64,000 nt of DNA from JABSOG01 sp041583135 (GCA_041583135.1 JBFHGJ010000014.1:1-64000), one strand, 5' to 3'; numbered from the stretch's first letter, positions 49,800 to 60,187 are shown. The notes: generated by a model from the letters alone, not told the origin. Numbers and translations are program-made.

Positions 49800-51369
49800 A
49801 GTTCTCTGTGTCGTTGTTTGGGGTTCTCGGTGATGCCGCTTGGGGCAAGGTTAGAATAAAGCTGGCACCTTGCTGTTCACCTTGTGATTGCGCAGTGAGC
49901 TTGCCTTGCATTTGTCTAGCGGCCAATGCACAGCTATGCAGGCCAAAGCCGTGACCGTCGGCTTTGGTAGTATAGCCAAAGCTAAATAGCCTTTTCATCT
50001 GTGATTGGCTGATGCCAATGCCACTGTCTGTAATGATGACGGTGAGCCGTTGTTCGGCCAATTGGGCTTTAATGGTGAGAATGCGACGAGTTATCTGCTT
50101 CATTGCCATGGCTTCATTGGCGTTACGAATAAGGTTCACCAGTATTTGCACTATTTTTGAGCGCTCGGAGGTGATTTCTATCACCGGGTCGTATTGTCTG
50201 ACAATGTCTACTTGGTTGTTTTCTAAAGAAACCGCATTGATGCTAAGGGCTTCTTCGATGAGTTTGGTAATATTGATGGTTTCGATAATACCGTGGCGAC
50301 CTGCAAATTTTTGTTGTGAGCTGACGATTTCGGCGATGTGATTGATGTTTTGCTTGAGCGCATTGGTTTCACCGGTTTGGATTGCGTAGTTGTCTTCAAG
50401 TGTTGCGATGATGGCTTCAAGGTATTGCAGTAGTTGCGGTCCTTTACCTTGTGGGGCAAATAGTTCGCCGCGCTGCTGTGTTAACAGGTTGAGGGCACTT
50501 TTTAGCCCTTCAATCGGGTTGTTTTCGGCATTTTTACGTAGCACCCCAACGGATGTGTTGACGGAGGTCAGTACATTGCCGACGTTATGTAAAATGGAAG
50601 TGGCTATTTCGGCGATGCCGGCTTGGCGCGAGGTATCTATCAGCTTTTGATTGAGCCGCCTAAGCCTGTCTTCATAGTTCTTCCGCTGGCTGATGTCATG
50701 TAAGATCAAAATGTATTGGCGCTGTTGCCGAGTGGGGTTTAACTCGACACAACTGAGTTCAACCGGCTTTATTTTGTCACTGCAATAGGCGTCAATTTCA
50801 ATTTCGATACCTTGGTTGACTATCTGCTGAAACAGTCCGCCTTTGATATTGAGTCGTGGCAATATGTCGATGATTTTTTTGCCGATGAGCTGCTCGTTCG
50901 TTAAGTTAAACATTTGAGGCGTCGCGGCGTTGATCTCTTCAATAATGCCTTTGGTGCTAATGGTGATCAGTGACAGCGATACATGGTCGGTAAGTGCGCT
51001 GAGTCGTGAGGACAGCTGATCCAATCTCTCGGTAGAACCTAGCGAATGCTCTATTCTTTGGCTTAGTTGTTGGTATAGGTTATTGATATTGTTATAGAGT
51101 TCTTCTGCTTCAGTGCAAAGCCCGGTCGCGTTAAACTGTAGTATTTTTCGACCGGTAGGGTCATTGTGACTGAGCTTAGCGAGTTGGCTAAGTGGCCTGC
51201 TTAAATGTCGTTGCAACCAAACATAACTGAGCCACACCAATAGTGCATAAGCACCCAGCCAATATATTGAGACGAGCTGGTTTCCCATCAGCAACATCAG
51301 AACCAACGCACAGATAGCATTGAGCACGGCAAAGAGTCGCAAATAGTCGGAGCTGGAGAGTTTGGGCAT
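49789..51369 (-). CDS. Membrane histidine kinase with PAS domain (HNVGN type)
   Basis: A 526-residue sensor. Two hydrophobic segments (about 10-28 and 32-50) with almost no periplasmic loop, then a HAMP-like/coiled region, a PAS domain (about 130-235, TKGIIEEINAATPQMFN), and a DHp domain whose phospho-acceptor lies in SILHNVGNVLTSV (about 273). HATPase motifs are VNLIRNANEAM, ITDSGIGIS and GHGFGLHS. The absence of a periplasmic sensing domain suggests it senses membrane or cytoplasmic signals. Its stop overlaps the start of the receiver-kinase by 11 bp, so they are translationally coupled; no output regulator is next to them. Divergent from the RND pump genes. Confidence 0.88.
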   Translation of the reverse strand: MPKLSSSDYLRLFAVLNAICALVLMLLMGNQLVSIYWLGAYALLVWLSYVWLQRHLSRPLSQLAKLSHNDPTGRKILQFNATGLCTEAEELYNNINNLYQQLSQRIEHSLGSTERLDQLSSRLSALTDHVSLSLITISTKGIIEEINAATPQMFNLTNEQLIGKKIIDILPRLNIKGGLFQQIVNQGIEIEIDAYCSDKIKPVELSCVELNPTRQQRQYILILHDISQRKNYEDRLRRLNQKLIDTSRQAGIAEIATSILHNVGNVLTSVNTSVGVLRKNAENNPIEGLKSALNLLTQQRGELFAPQGKGPQLLQYLEAIIATLEDNYAIQTGETNALKQNINHIAEIVSSQQKFAGRHGIIETINITKLIEEALSINAVSLENNQVDIVRQYDPVIEITSERSKIVQILVNLIRNANEAMAMKQITRRILTIKAQLAEQRLTVIITDSGIGISQSQMKRLFSFGYTTKADGHGFGLHSCALAARQMQGKLTAQSQGEQQGASFILTLPQAASPRTPNNDTENFDD

Positions 51370-51512
51370 AAAGCTGGGAAAAAGTGATTGTCGTTTTAGT
51401 CGAGTATAGCGGGTATGTTTAGCTTTGTAACAATTTATAGATGACGGCTTTGTTGTTTTTCAGCTACCCTTAGGGTAATTCCTACATCCCCTAATCGACA
51501 AGGATTTCTGTT

Positions 51513-52589
51513 ATGAAAACTTGTGCACAATTCGTGCAGGTACTCCTACTGTTTTGTTGTAGTTTTGGCGCTTTTGCACAACAAGGCATGCCACCCGCTC
51601 CTGTGAATGTTGTTGAAGCACGTAACAGCAATATTTTTCCAACTTCTTGGATTGCCGGTGTGGTGGTGAGTCAAAATGATGCGAAGCTGGCAACCGAAGT
51701 CAATGGCCGTTTGATTTATGTTGCCGAGGTCGGTGACATGGTGAAAAAAGGACAGAAGTTGGCGCAAATCGATGATCAGCTGTTGCGACTCGCTGTTGCC
51801 GAGCTTGAGGCTACGGTTGAAAGTGCACAATACAATTTACGCTTTTTGTCGGCAGAGGTTAAACGTAAAGAAAGCTTGGTGCAACAAAGTTTATCTGCCC
51901 AAAATGACCTCGAGCAGACCCGCAATAGTCGCGACATGGCTAAAGCTCAATTGACGCAGGACAAGGCCCGTTTGGCGACTGCCAAAGCCCGTTTAGGCTA
52001 TACCACTTTGCTTGCGCCTTTTGACGGTGTGGTGACTGCGAGGTTGAGCAACCTAGGCGAGGTGGTTGCCAGCGGTACAGAAGTGGTTCGCTTGGTCGAA
52101 ACCGCCAATTTAGAAGTGACCGCTCAAGTGCCGATCACCGCCTCCGAGTTTATGAAAAAGGGGGCTGAGCTTGTCATTAAATCCCCATTAGGTGAGGCCC
52201 GCGCTACAGTCAAAGCGATTGTGCCAGTTGCCGATGAGCGCTCTCACTTGATGGAAGTGCGCTTGGCATTGGTCGGTACCAATTGGCCGGTAGGATTAAA
52301 CGTTCGAGTGGCTGTGCCAAATGGTCCTTCTGCCAGTCAATTGGTGGTGCCGCGTGATGCTGTGGTATTAAGACGCGGTGGCAATGCGGTGTTTCGTATC
52401 AATGATGAAAATCAAGCAGAGCGTGTTGTGGTTAGCCTTGGCGCTGCTGCCGGTGAGTTGATTGCGGTTTTAGGCGACCTTAAGCCGGGTGATAAAATTG
52501 TGATCCGTGGTGCTGAACGATTGCAGCCGGGACAGACGGTTGCAATTAAAGACAACAATGATGCGCTCGTATCGCTACAAAGACATTAG
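51513..52589 (+). CDS. RND efflux periplasmic adaptor (membrane fusion protein)
   Basis: A 358-residue exported adaptor. Signal peptide VLLLFCCSFGAFA, then a lipoyl-like half (EVNGRLIYVAEVGDMVKKGQ, about 60-80), an alpha-hairpin (about 95-150, with SLSAQNDLEQTR) and the second lipoyl half (LGYTTLLAPFDGVVTARL). The beta-barrel and membrane-proximal domain follow to GAERLQPGQTV. AAGGA precedes the ATG. The RND permease gene begins 17 bp downstream. No outer-membrane channel gene is in the operon, so a TolC-type protein encoded elsewhere is needed. Confidence 0.93.
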   Translation: MKTCAQFVQVLLLFCCSFGAFAQQGMPPAPVNVVEARNSNIFPTSWIAGVVVSQNDAKLATEVNGRLIYVAEVGDMVKKGQKLAQIDDQLLRLAVAELEATVESAQYNLRFLSAEVKRKESLVQQSLSAQNDLEQTRNSRDMAKAQLTQDKARLATAKARLGYTTLLAPFDGVVTARLSNLGEVVASGTEVVRLVETANLEVTAQVPITASEFMKKGAELVIKSPLGEARATVKAIVPVADERSHLMEVRLALVGTNWPVGLNVRVAVPNGPSASQLVVPRDAVVLRRGGNAVFRINDENQAERVVVSLGAAAGELIAVLGDLKPGDKIVIRGAERLQPGQTVAIKDNNDALVSLQRH

Positions 52590-52606
52590 TGGAAGGTGTT
52601 CGATAG

Positions 52607-55600
52607 ATGAAATTGACTCAACTTTCACTGGCTAATCCTACCGCCGTTATTGTTGGTATTTTACTGGTTGTGCTGTTTGGCCTGATCAGTGTTTTTCGCC
52701 TGCCGATACAGCTTACTCCCGATGTCAGCCAGCCGATGATAGTGATCAGTACCGGCTGGCGTGCCGCCGCTCCTGAGGAAATGGAAGCAGAGATCATTGA
52801 ACGTCAAGAAGACGTGCTCAAAGGCTTACAAGGCATTGAAAAGATGGAGTCTAGTGCAGGGGCCGGTAACGGCAGTATTACCTTGCGCTATCGTACCGGC
52901 ACCAATTTAGAACGGGCTTTGATTGATGTGATGAATGCGCTCAATCAAGTGCCAAGCTACCCGCCAGATGCGTCTGAACCGGTTATAGCCGTTGGCGGCA
53001 ACACTACTTTTACGGCTATTGCTTGGTTTGCGTTAAAGCCGCTGCCCGGCAATGACCGTGATATTGTCAGTTATCAGGATTTTGTTGAAGAATCGATTCA
53101 ACCAAAGTTGGAACGGGTTAAGGGTATTTCGCAAACCAATGCCTTTGGTGGGCTACCCAGTGAGATCCGTGTGACGTTCGACCCATACAAGGCGGCGAAG
53201 CTGGGGCTGGATCTGCCGTCGATTGCGGCGAAAGTTGGCGGTAACAATGATGTTTCCGGCGGTTTTGGCGAAGTGGGCAGACGCAAGTATACCATTCGTT
53301 TTGAAGGGGCCTACGATATGGGGTCGCTCGATGAGATGATCCTTGACTGGCGTGACGGAGAGCCGGTATTACTCAAAGATGTGGCAAAGGTTGAACTGCG
53401 TTTGAGTGACAGAACCGGCATCTTGACCTTAGACGGTGAACCGGCCATTGCCATGAATGCTCAGGTCGAGCAGGGTGTTAACGTTATTGAGGTTATGGAT
53501 GGCCTTAAATTGGCAATGCAGGAATTGAATGAAGGCACCTTAAAACGCAATGGTTTACAGCTGATCCAAATGTATGACGAGACCATTTATATTGGCCGTT
53601 CGATGGATTTGGTGCGCAATAACTTGCTGCTTGGGGTGATTTTGGCCATTGCCGTATTGTGGTGGTTCTTACGCAAGTTCAAAGCGACTTTGGTGGTGGC
53701 GGTGGCCATTCCGCTGTCATTGACCATTACATTTTTCGCTTTGTATGCCGCCGGTCGTACTTTGAATATTATTTCCATGGCGGGTCTTGCTTTCGCGGTG
53801 GGGATGGTGCTCGATGCTGCGATAGTGGTGCTTGAAAACATTGTAAGGCTCAGAGAGCAGGGCGAAAAGCCATCGTTTGCTGCGCTAACTGGTACCAAGC
53901 AGGTGTGGGGGGCGTTGACGGCCTCTACTGTGACCACGGTGGCTATCTTCTTGCCCATTGCCTTTTTAGATGATGTGGCTGGGCAACTGTTTGCCGATTT
54001 GGCGATCACCATTGCGGTGTCGGTTGTGGCTTCTTTGCTGGTGGCTATCACGGTGTTGCCGATGGCGGCGACCAAACTGCTGGATAAGGTCTCTGATAAA
54101 GATAAGCATGAACACTGGTGGCAGGCCGCAACCAGAGGCATTATGAAGTTGACCTCGACCAAAGGTCGCAGACTGTTTTGGATCATCGGTTTGATGAGTG
54201 TGTCGTTAACCGGCAGCTATTTGTTGATGCCTAAGCCTGATTATCTGCCAAAAGGGAATCAAAACGGTTTCCAAGCGTTTATTATGCCGCCGCCGGGGTT
54301 GAGTTATCCGGCTGCACGGCAGGAAATGTCGGATGTTATCAATGGCCGTCTAATGCCTTATTTAAGTGGTGAAAAACAGCCGCAGATTGAGCACACATGG
54401 ATGGGTTTTTTCGGTACATTCGGCTTTATGGGAGGGCGTGCAACCAATGTCGATGATATCGACGCGATTATTACGACCATCAACACGCAAATTTTGCCGG
54501 GCTTCCCCGATACAATGGCGTTTGCTCAGCAATCGGAGATCTTTCAAAACCTAGGTGGTGGTCGGGTTATTGATATTGATATTCAGGCCAATGACGTAGA
54601 CGATATGCTGCATGCCGCTCAAGTTGGTTATGGGGTGGTGTCACAAGTTTTGCCGGGAGCGCAGATCAGACCTTCCCCCGGGTTATCGCTGGCTGAGCCG
54701 GAACTGAGATTTACCCCTGACGAACGTAAAATTGCTGAGGCCGGCTGGACCCGTAAGGATGTTTCGCGTATTTCGCAAACTTTGGGTACCGGTCTGTATG
54801 TCGGCGATTTCTTTAATGGTCAAAAGCGTTTGAATATCATTTTGCGCAGTGAAGAATGGGATACACCTGAAGAACTTGCCAGTATGCCGTTTTACACGCC
54901 ACAGGCCGGGGTGCAGCCATTTGGGGAGCTGGCAACATTGGAGCGCACTGCGGGTCCGAGCAATATTCGTCGCGTCGATAGGCGTCGTACCATTACGCTG
55001 ACGGTGACGCCGCCGCCGAATATGTCGCTTGACCAGACCCTTGAGATCATTAAACAAAAAGCTGAGCCAGCCATTTTGCAGGCGTTGCCAGAAGATGGCA
55101 ATGTGCGCTATCGCGGGACTGCCGAGGAACTGACCAAGGCCATCACCAACTTGAGCCAGAGCTTTATTTTGGCATTGATCATTTTATATTTATTGATGTC
55201 GGCGTTGTTCCGTTCATTTATGGATAGTTTCTTGGTGATCTTGACTATTCCTTTGGCGACGATTGGTGGTATCGGTTTGTTAAGATTGACTGGTTTGGTG
55301 ATCTTTCAGCCGCTGGATCTACTGACCATGATAGGCTTTATCATTTTGCTGGGATTGGTGGTTAACAATGCCATCTTGTTGGTTTATCAGACTCGGGCTG
55401 CCGAACGAGAAGGGGCAAGCCGTCGCGAAGCCGTGGAGCAAGCCGTACGACTGCGGTTAAGGCCCATTTTGATGAGTACCCTGACCAGTATCTGTGGCAT
55501 GTTGCCGCTGCTGTTGGTGCCGGGCGCCGGTGCTGAATTGTATCGCGGTATTGCTGCGGTGATTGTCGGTGGTATGTCGGTCAGTACGTTCTTTACCTTG

Positions 55601-55681
55601 ATATTCCTACCGAGCTTGATGCAATTTGGTCGTGCGCAAAAGGTGGATGCCGACGAAGCGGCAATTGCTGCTGCGACCTAG
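52607..55681 (+). CDS. RND efflux permease (HAE1/AcrB family)
   Basis: A 1024-residue inner-membrane pump, full length for the family. The layout is one N-terminal helix, a large periplasmic loop, six helices, a second loop and a C-terminal helix block. Signatures include the first helix followed by PIQLTPDVSQP, and the proton-relay helix GLAFAVGMVLDAAIVVLENI (about 395-414) with its Asp. The C-terminal GFIILLGLVVNNAILLVYQT (about 910) is the duplicated helix. It is close to the MexF-like/multidrug branch, but the substrate cannot be told. A strong terminator follows. Confidence 0.94.
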   Translation: MKLTQLSLANPTAVIVGILLVVLFGLISVFRLPIQLTPDVSQPMIVISTGWRAAAPEEMEAEIIERQEDVLKGLQGIEKMESSAGAGNGSITLRYRTGTNLERALIDVMNALNQVPSYPPDASEPVIAVGGNTTFTAIAWFALKPLPGNDRDIVSYQDFVEESIQPKLERVKGISQTNAFGGLPSEIRVTFDPYKAAKLGLDLPSIAAKVGGNNDVSGGFGEVGRRKYTIRFEGAYDMGSLDEMILDWRDGEPVLLKDVAKVELRLSDRTGILTLDGEPAIAMNAQVEQGVNVIEVMDGLKLAMQELNEGTLKRNGLQLIQMYDETIYIGRSMDLVRNNLLLGVILAIAVLWWFLRKFKATLVVAVAIPLSLTITFFALYAAGRTLNIISMAGLAFAVGMVLDAAIVVLENIVRLREQGEKPSFAALTGTKQVWGALTASTVTTVAIFLPIAFLDDVAGQLFADLAITIAVSVVASLLVAITVLPMAATKLLDKVSDKDKHEHWWQAATRGIMKLTSTKGRRLFWIIGLMSVSLTGSYLLMPKPDYLPKGNQNGFQAFIMPPPGLSYPAARQEMSDVINGRLMPYLSGEKQPQIEHTWMGFFGTFGFMGGRATNVDDIDAIITTINTQILPGFPDTMAFAQQSEIFQNLGGGRVIDIDIQANDVDDMLHAAQVGYGVVSQVLPGAQIRPSPGLSLAEPELRFTPDERKIAEAGWTRKDVSRISQTLGTGLYVGDFFNGQKRLNIILRSEEWDTPEELASMPFYTPQAGVQPFGELATLERTAGPSNIRRVDRRRTITLTVTPPPNMSLDQTLEIIKQKAEPAILQALPEDGNVRYRGTAEELTKAITNLSQSFILALIILYLLMSALFRSFMDSFLVILTIPLATIGGIGLLRLTGLVIFQPLDLLTMIGFIILLGLVVNNAILLVYQTRAAEREGASRREAVEQAVRLRLRPILMSTLTSICGMLPLLLVPGAGAELYRGIAAVIVGGMSVSTFFTLIFLPSLMQFGRAQKVDADEAAIAAAT

Positions 55682-55702
55682 GCTTTCGCTGGTAGAAATA
55701 TT

Positions 55703-55741
55703 AAAAGGCCCGCACTGTGTTGCTACAGTACGGGCCTTTTT
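55703..55741. terminator. Bidirectional Rho-independent terminator after the RND permease
   Basis: AAAAGGCCCG (55703-55712) pairs with CGGGCCTTTT (55731-55740), with ACTGT/ACAGT extending the stem inside, and T on one side with A on the other. It serves the convergent RND and aminotransferase genes. Confidence 0.9.
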
Positions 55742-55845
55742 ATGTACAGGATGTACAGCGCACAGATGTTGCTCCCTGCAACATTCTGTATTTTCCACAT
55801 TTTCTGTGGGTCATTCAGTCGGTGTCGGCGACTTGGTAGGCGATT

Positions 55846-57375
55846 TTAACCTGTGAGTTTAAACCAGCTCAGCAGTGATGACTTGCCGTTCTTAGCGGGT
55901 TCTACCGTTGCTGTGACCAAGGGATTGAAGTCTTTTATCGACTTGTACTTGGGTTTTTCACGGCGTTCAAATTCACCGGAGCAGGTTTTGAAACTGTAGT
56001 TTTGCGACCATTGCTCTACGTTGTCTACCACTTGTTTTACCGCATCAACGACATAGCGGGCTTCGGCGTCTGTGGTGGTCGGGTGCAGTGAAATTCTGAC
56101 CCAGCCCGGTTTTTGCGTGACGTCGCCTTCATTGATCTGGTCGGTAATACGGTGTGAGGTTTCTTCATCTACGCCCAACAAAATATGGCCGTAAGTACCG
56201 GCGCAGCTACAGCCGCCACGGGTTTGTATGCCGAATTTGTCGTTAAGCAGTCTAACGATGAGGTTGTAGTGAATACCAATCACGTACATCGAGACAATAC
56301 ATAGGCGCTGCTGTTGTTTGTCTTCGAGCAGGCTAATGCGAGGATGCTCTTTTAGGCCGTTCATCAAAATGGCGGTTAGCTCTTTTTCGCGCTGAGCGAT
56401 GTTTTCGACGCCCATCGACTCTTTCACTTTGATCGCCAAAGCCGCTTTGATGGTTTGTAAAAAGCCGGGGGTGCCGCCGTCTTCGCGTACTTCGATATTT
56501 TCAAAAAAGCGATGCTCGCCCCAAGGGTTGGTCCAAGTGACGGTGCCGCCACCAGGTTGGTCAGGCACTTTGTTTTTATACAGCTTTTTATCAAAAACCA
56601 TCACCCCTGAGCTGCCCGGTCCACCTAAGAATTTATGGGGTGAGAAGAAAATGGCGTCGAGCTTTTGCAGTGGATTTGCCGGGTGCATGTTGATATCGAC
56701 ATAAGGCGCCGAACAGGCAAAATCGACAAAACATAAACCGCCGTTTTCGTGCATGATCTGCGCCATGGCGTGATAGGGGGTTTTGATGCCGGTCACATTG
56801 GAACACGCGGTAAATGAGCCGATTTTAATCGCGCGGTCTTTATACTTGACTAAGATCTCACGCATGGCGTCCAAATCCGGTAGGCCGTTTTTATTGGGTG
56901 GGATCATCACCACTGTGACGGCACATTCATTCCACGTGGTTTGATTGGAATGGTGCTCCATGTGGGTGATCAGGACCAGCGGCTTTTCCTCTTCTGTGAT
57001 CTCAACGCGCTCTTTCCACTTCTCAGGAATGCGCAATCCCAAAATGCGTTGGAATTTATTGATCAGTACCGTCATGCCGGAGCCTGCGCATATGATCACG
57101 TCATTGTCATCGGCGTTGACGTGGCGTTTGATGGCATGTTGGGCATCGTGATATGCCTTGGTCATGGTCGAGCCGGTTAGGGTCGTTTCAGTGTGGGTGT
57201 TGGCCACATATGGGCCTAGCTCATGTAGCAGGTAGTCTTCCACCGGTTGGTATAAACGGCCAGAGGCCGTCCAATCTGCGTACAACACCGGTAATGTTTG
57301 GCCATCTGAATTCAAAGTTAAATCGTTACCGACGATGCCGGCACGATATGGCGCGAAATAGGATTCTAAAGACAC
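55846..57375 (-). CDS. Class V aminotransferase (cysteine-desulfurase-like PLP enzyme)
   Basis: About 509 residues from a GTG at 57375 preceded by CAGGT; an ATG ten codons upstream has no ribosome site. The fold-type I PLP enzyme shows ICAGSGMTVLINK (about 93), HMEHHSN (about 138), DFACSAPYVDI (about 218) and the PLP lysine in FFSPHKFLGGPGSSG (about 249). A Cys-rich GGCSCAGTYGH loop (about 386-396) sits where cysteine desulfurases keep their catalytic Cys. At 509 residues it is about 100 longer than SufS/IscS, with an extra C-terminal tail. No Fe-S assembly genes are nearby, so its sulphur acceptor or true reaction is unknown. Confidence 0.82.
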   Translation of the reverse strand: MSLESYFAPYRAGIVGNDLTLNSDGQTLPVLYADWTASGRLYQPVEDYLLHELGPYVANTHTETTLTGSTMTKAYHDAQHAIKRHVNADDNDVIICAGSGMTVLINKFQRILGLRIPEKWKERVEITEEEKPLVLITHMEHHSNQTTWNECAVTVVMIPPNKNGLPDLDAMREILVKYKDRAIKIGSFTACSNVTGIKTPYHAMAQIMHENGGLCFVDFACSAPYVDINMHPANPLQKLDAIFFSPHKFLGGPGSSGVMVFDKKLYKNKVPDQPGGGTVTWTNPWGEHRFFENIEVREDGGTPGFLQTIKAALAIKVKESMGVENIAQREKELTAILMNGLKEHPRISLLEDKQQQRLCIVSMYVIGIHYNLIVRLLNDKFGIQTRGGCSCAGTYGHILLGVDEETSHRITDQINEGDVTQKPGWVRISLHPTTTDAEARYVVDAVKQVVDNVEQWSQNYSFKTCSGEFERREKPKYKSIKDFNPLVTATVEPAKNGKSSLLSWFKLTG

Positions 57376-57405
57376 GATTACACCTGTTGGTTGAAAAGAA
57401 CACAT

Positions 57406-57760
57406 TGGACAGGTGGCTATGATAACAGAAGCGCATAACTTAGTTCAAAAAGTTATTAATCAATTTGTAACCAGTAAGACCAGCTGAAGCCGGTTTTGGA
57501 CGCTGCGAAATTGCCCTTCATTGCTGCATTATCACGGCTTTACAGGGCTGGCAGTCGCATTAAGTGGTGATATTGTCTTGGCTGTGCTAAAACTTGAGTG
57601 TTGACTAAGGACACCCTGTTCGTGCACAGCTATGTCCAAGCGGGGAATTTTCCGCTATTGTACTGGGCGCAAAAATTGCGCAGCGCACATTAATAACCGT
57701 TGATTGGGAGAATACATTCGGTGACCACTTATTACAGCTATAACGAATTTGTGGCAAAAA
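57406..57760. other. Divergent promoter region, aminotransferase / GGDEF-EAL
   Basis: About 350 bp without a gene. Nothing beyond presumed promoters seen; no clear -35/-10 pair. Confidence 0.5.
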
Positions 57761-60187
57761 ATGGTTGAAAAGGTCAGGTTGAACCATCGACTGGCATTAA
57801 GGCTGGCCAGACACACCGTGGTGTTGGCGTTCTTAATTGGCTTGTTGTTAAGTTCACTTCAGGTCATCGGCGACTATCAAAACCAAGAGAGTCGCATCGA
57901 CCAAACCATTCAGCAGATCCTCGTCGTGAGTGGCCCACCTGCTACCCGAGCGGTGAATACTTTAGACAGTACGTTGGCCGAAGAAGTGGTCAATGGCTTA
58001 CTGCAATATCCTTTTGTCACTAGCGCCCGCATTAAAGACGAGTTGGATAAAGATTTGGCTTTTTCCAATGTCGCGCACAAAAACTCCAATACCCAGTGGA
58101 TCACCGATAAAATTACCAGCGGCAGCAAGACTTATGAAATGGAACTGCGTACACCGGACTATGTCGGTGTCGGGCCGGGTCACCTTATCTTAGTCGTGAA
58201 TATGGATGAGGCATTGACGCCGTTTTTCGAACGTTCGGTTATTGTGTTGCTTTCAGGGGTTGCGAGGAACGTCTTATTGGCTTTGGTGCTGATGGTTTTG
58301 TTTTATCTAGCGCTAACTCGGCCGTTGGAGCAGCTGAGCTATCAGTTTTTATCGGTGAGAAACAAACCGAAGCAGTCTCACCGGCTAACGGTGCCCGACA
58401 ACCATAAGAACAACGAGCTAGGGCTATTGTGTGATGCCGGAAATCAGTTTATCGATACGGTGCAGCAATTGCTTAAAGAGCAGGAGCGTTCGGCCGAAGA
58501 TCTGCGTAAAAGTGAATTGCGATTACTGCGCTTGATAGATCAGCTGCCGCAGATGGTTGTGGCGCAAAATACGCGAGGTGATATTCTCTTTTCTAATCAA
58601 CAATTTGCCCATTTCTATGGGCAGTCGAGTGACACTATCGTCAACTTCAAATTAAAAGGGGTGACCTCGGCTGCACTGGAGATGGCGCACCTTGATGCCA
58701 TTCGCGAAAAAACCTTAAAAAGCAAAGCGGTAACCTACATCAATCAGCTGGAGTTGACCAATTGCAAAGGGCAAAAGCAGACTTTTTCATTGCAGGTGGC
58801 GCCATTTGAATACTTTAATGAACCGGCAACGCTCACTGTGGCCAACGATGTGTCGAAGTTGATTGAAGCGCAGTCACACATTGCACACCTTGCCAATCAC
58901 GACAGCCTGACGGGTCTTCCCAACCGAGTGCTACTGAGCGAACGTATCACTCAAGCGCTCGCCAACAGCCGTAACAGCTGCGAGTTTAATGCTTTGTTGT
59001 TTATGGACTTGGACCACTTTAAAAATATCAATGATTCGATGGGTCATGTGGTTGGCGACAGAGTGCTGAAGCTGGTTGCCGAGCGCTTACGTGAAAGTAT
59101 TCGGCTCAATGACACGGTGGCGAGGCTTGGTGGTGATGAGTTTATCTTCTTATTGACTGAGCTGACCTGTGATAAGCATCAGGCAACAGACTATGTCGGT
59201 AAAGTGTGTGATCACTTGCTCAGCACTTTGGCAGAGCCAGTTATGATTGATGGTCGCTCGCTGACGGTTGGTGCAAGTATCGGCATTGTATTATTCCCGA
59301 TCGATGTGCAGTCGAAAGACGATTTATTGCGCTATGCTGACACGGCGATGTATCGCGCGAAGGCGATGGGGCGCAATCAGGCGGTATTTTTCAATCAGAG
59401 TATGGGGATTGAGGTCGAGCAGCGTCTTGCCTTGGAGTCTTTGCTGTTTAGGGCATTGGAATTTAAGCAATTTACCCTTCATTATCAGCGTATTCAGTGC
59501 GACCTTGGTGATGTGGCCGGATTTGAAGCGTTGCTGCGCTGGCAGCATCCTGATGGCTCTATTCATACCGCAGGTTCGTTTATGGCCAGCTTGGAATCGG
59601 GTGGCCTTATCGTGCCGGTAGGCAATTGGGCGATTGAGCAATGTTGTCGTCAGCTGTCGCTGTGGCGTGAAACCGGTTTTTGGCAAGCGGATTGGGTGTT
59701 GAGTATCAATGTCAGTCGTAGCCAGTTAATTCGCGATGATTTTGTCTCCGTTGTGCACCAAGCGATTAACAACAATGGCCTTGAGTGTGGGCAAATATGC
59801 TTAGAGGTGACAGAAGATATTGCCTTTGATGATTTGGACTTTGCCATCGGCCGTTTGGCACAATTACATGCGATGGGTGTTAAGTTGGCATTGGATAAGT
59901 TTGGCAAGGGCTATGGTTCGATTCAGGTGCTAAAATCCTTGCCGCTGCATTTACTTAAAATTGATGCTTCGGTTATTGAGCACCTACCTGCCAGCATTCA
60001 AGAGCAAACCATGATCCAAGCGATGATGGAGATTGCCAAGCAAAAAGGGCTAAGCGCGATTGCGGTGGGGGTAGAAAATGAAGCGCAACTGCAACAGGCC
60101 AAAGCCAGTGGCTGTAAACAGTTTCAAGGACTTTGGTTTAGCCAGCCACTGCCAGCGGCAGAGCTGGTGGAAAGTGTCAGGGCATAG
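57761..60187 (+). CDS. Membrane GGDEF-EAL protein with degenerate EAL site
   Basis: About 808 residues from ATG 57761 (a TTG four codons earlier is possible). Two membrane helices (about 20-38 and 165-185) flank a periplasmic domain; HAMP-like and PAS regions follow (about 190-370), then GGDEF and EAL. The cyclase site is intact (ARLGGDEFIFLL, about 456). In the EAL domain FEALLRW is kept (about 588), but the metal-binding Asp-Asp pair is LALDKFGKGYGS (second Asp to Lys, about 711) and the conserved AEGVE reads AVGVE (Glu to Val, about 769). It probably makes cyclic-di-GMP but should not hydrolyse it well. Monocistronic. Confidence 0.9.
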   Translation: MVEKVRLNHRLALRLARHTVVLAFLIGLLLSSLQVIGDYQNQESRIDQTIQQILVVSGPPATRAVNTLDSTLAEEVVNGLLQYPFVTSARIKDELDKDLAFSNVAHKNSNTQWITDKITSGSKTYEMELRTPDYVGVGPGHLILVVNMDEALTPFFERSVIVLLSGVARNVLLALVLMVLFYLALTRPLEQLSYQFLSVRNKPKQSHRLTVPDNHKNNELGLLCDAGNQFIDTVQQLLKEQERSAEDLRKSELRLLRLIDQLPQMVVAQNTRGDILFSNQQFAHFYGQSSDTIVNFKLKGVTSAALEMAHLDAIREKTLKSKAVTYINQLELTNCKGQKQTFSLQVAPFEYFNEPATLTVANDVSKLIEAQSHIAHLANHDSLTGLPNRVLLSERITQALANSRNSCEFNALLFMDLDHFKNINDSMGHVVGDRVLKLVAERLRESIRLNDTVARLGGDEFIFLLTELTCDKHQATDYVGKVCDHLLSTLAEPVMIDGRSLTVGASIGIVLFPIDVQSKDDLLRYADTAMYRAKAMGRNQAVFFNQSMGIEVEQRLALESLLFRALEFKQFTLHYQRIQCDLGDVAGFEALLRWQHPDGSIHTAGSFMASLESGGLIVPVGNWAIEQCCRQLSLWRETGFWQADWVLSINVSRSQLIRDDFVSVVHQAINNNGLECGQICLEVTEDIAFDDLDFAIGRLAQLHAMGVKLALDKFGKGYGSIQVLKSLPLHLLKIDASVIEHLPASIQEQTMIQAMMEIAKQKGLSAIAVGVENEAQLQQAKASGCKQFQGLWFSQPLPAAELVESVRA

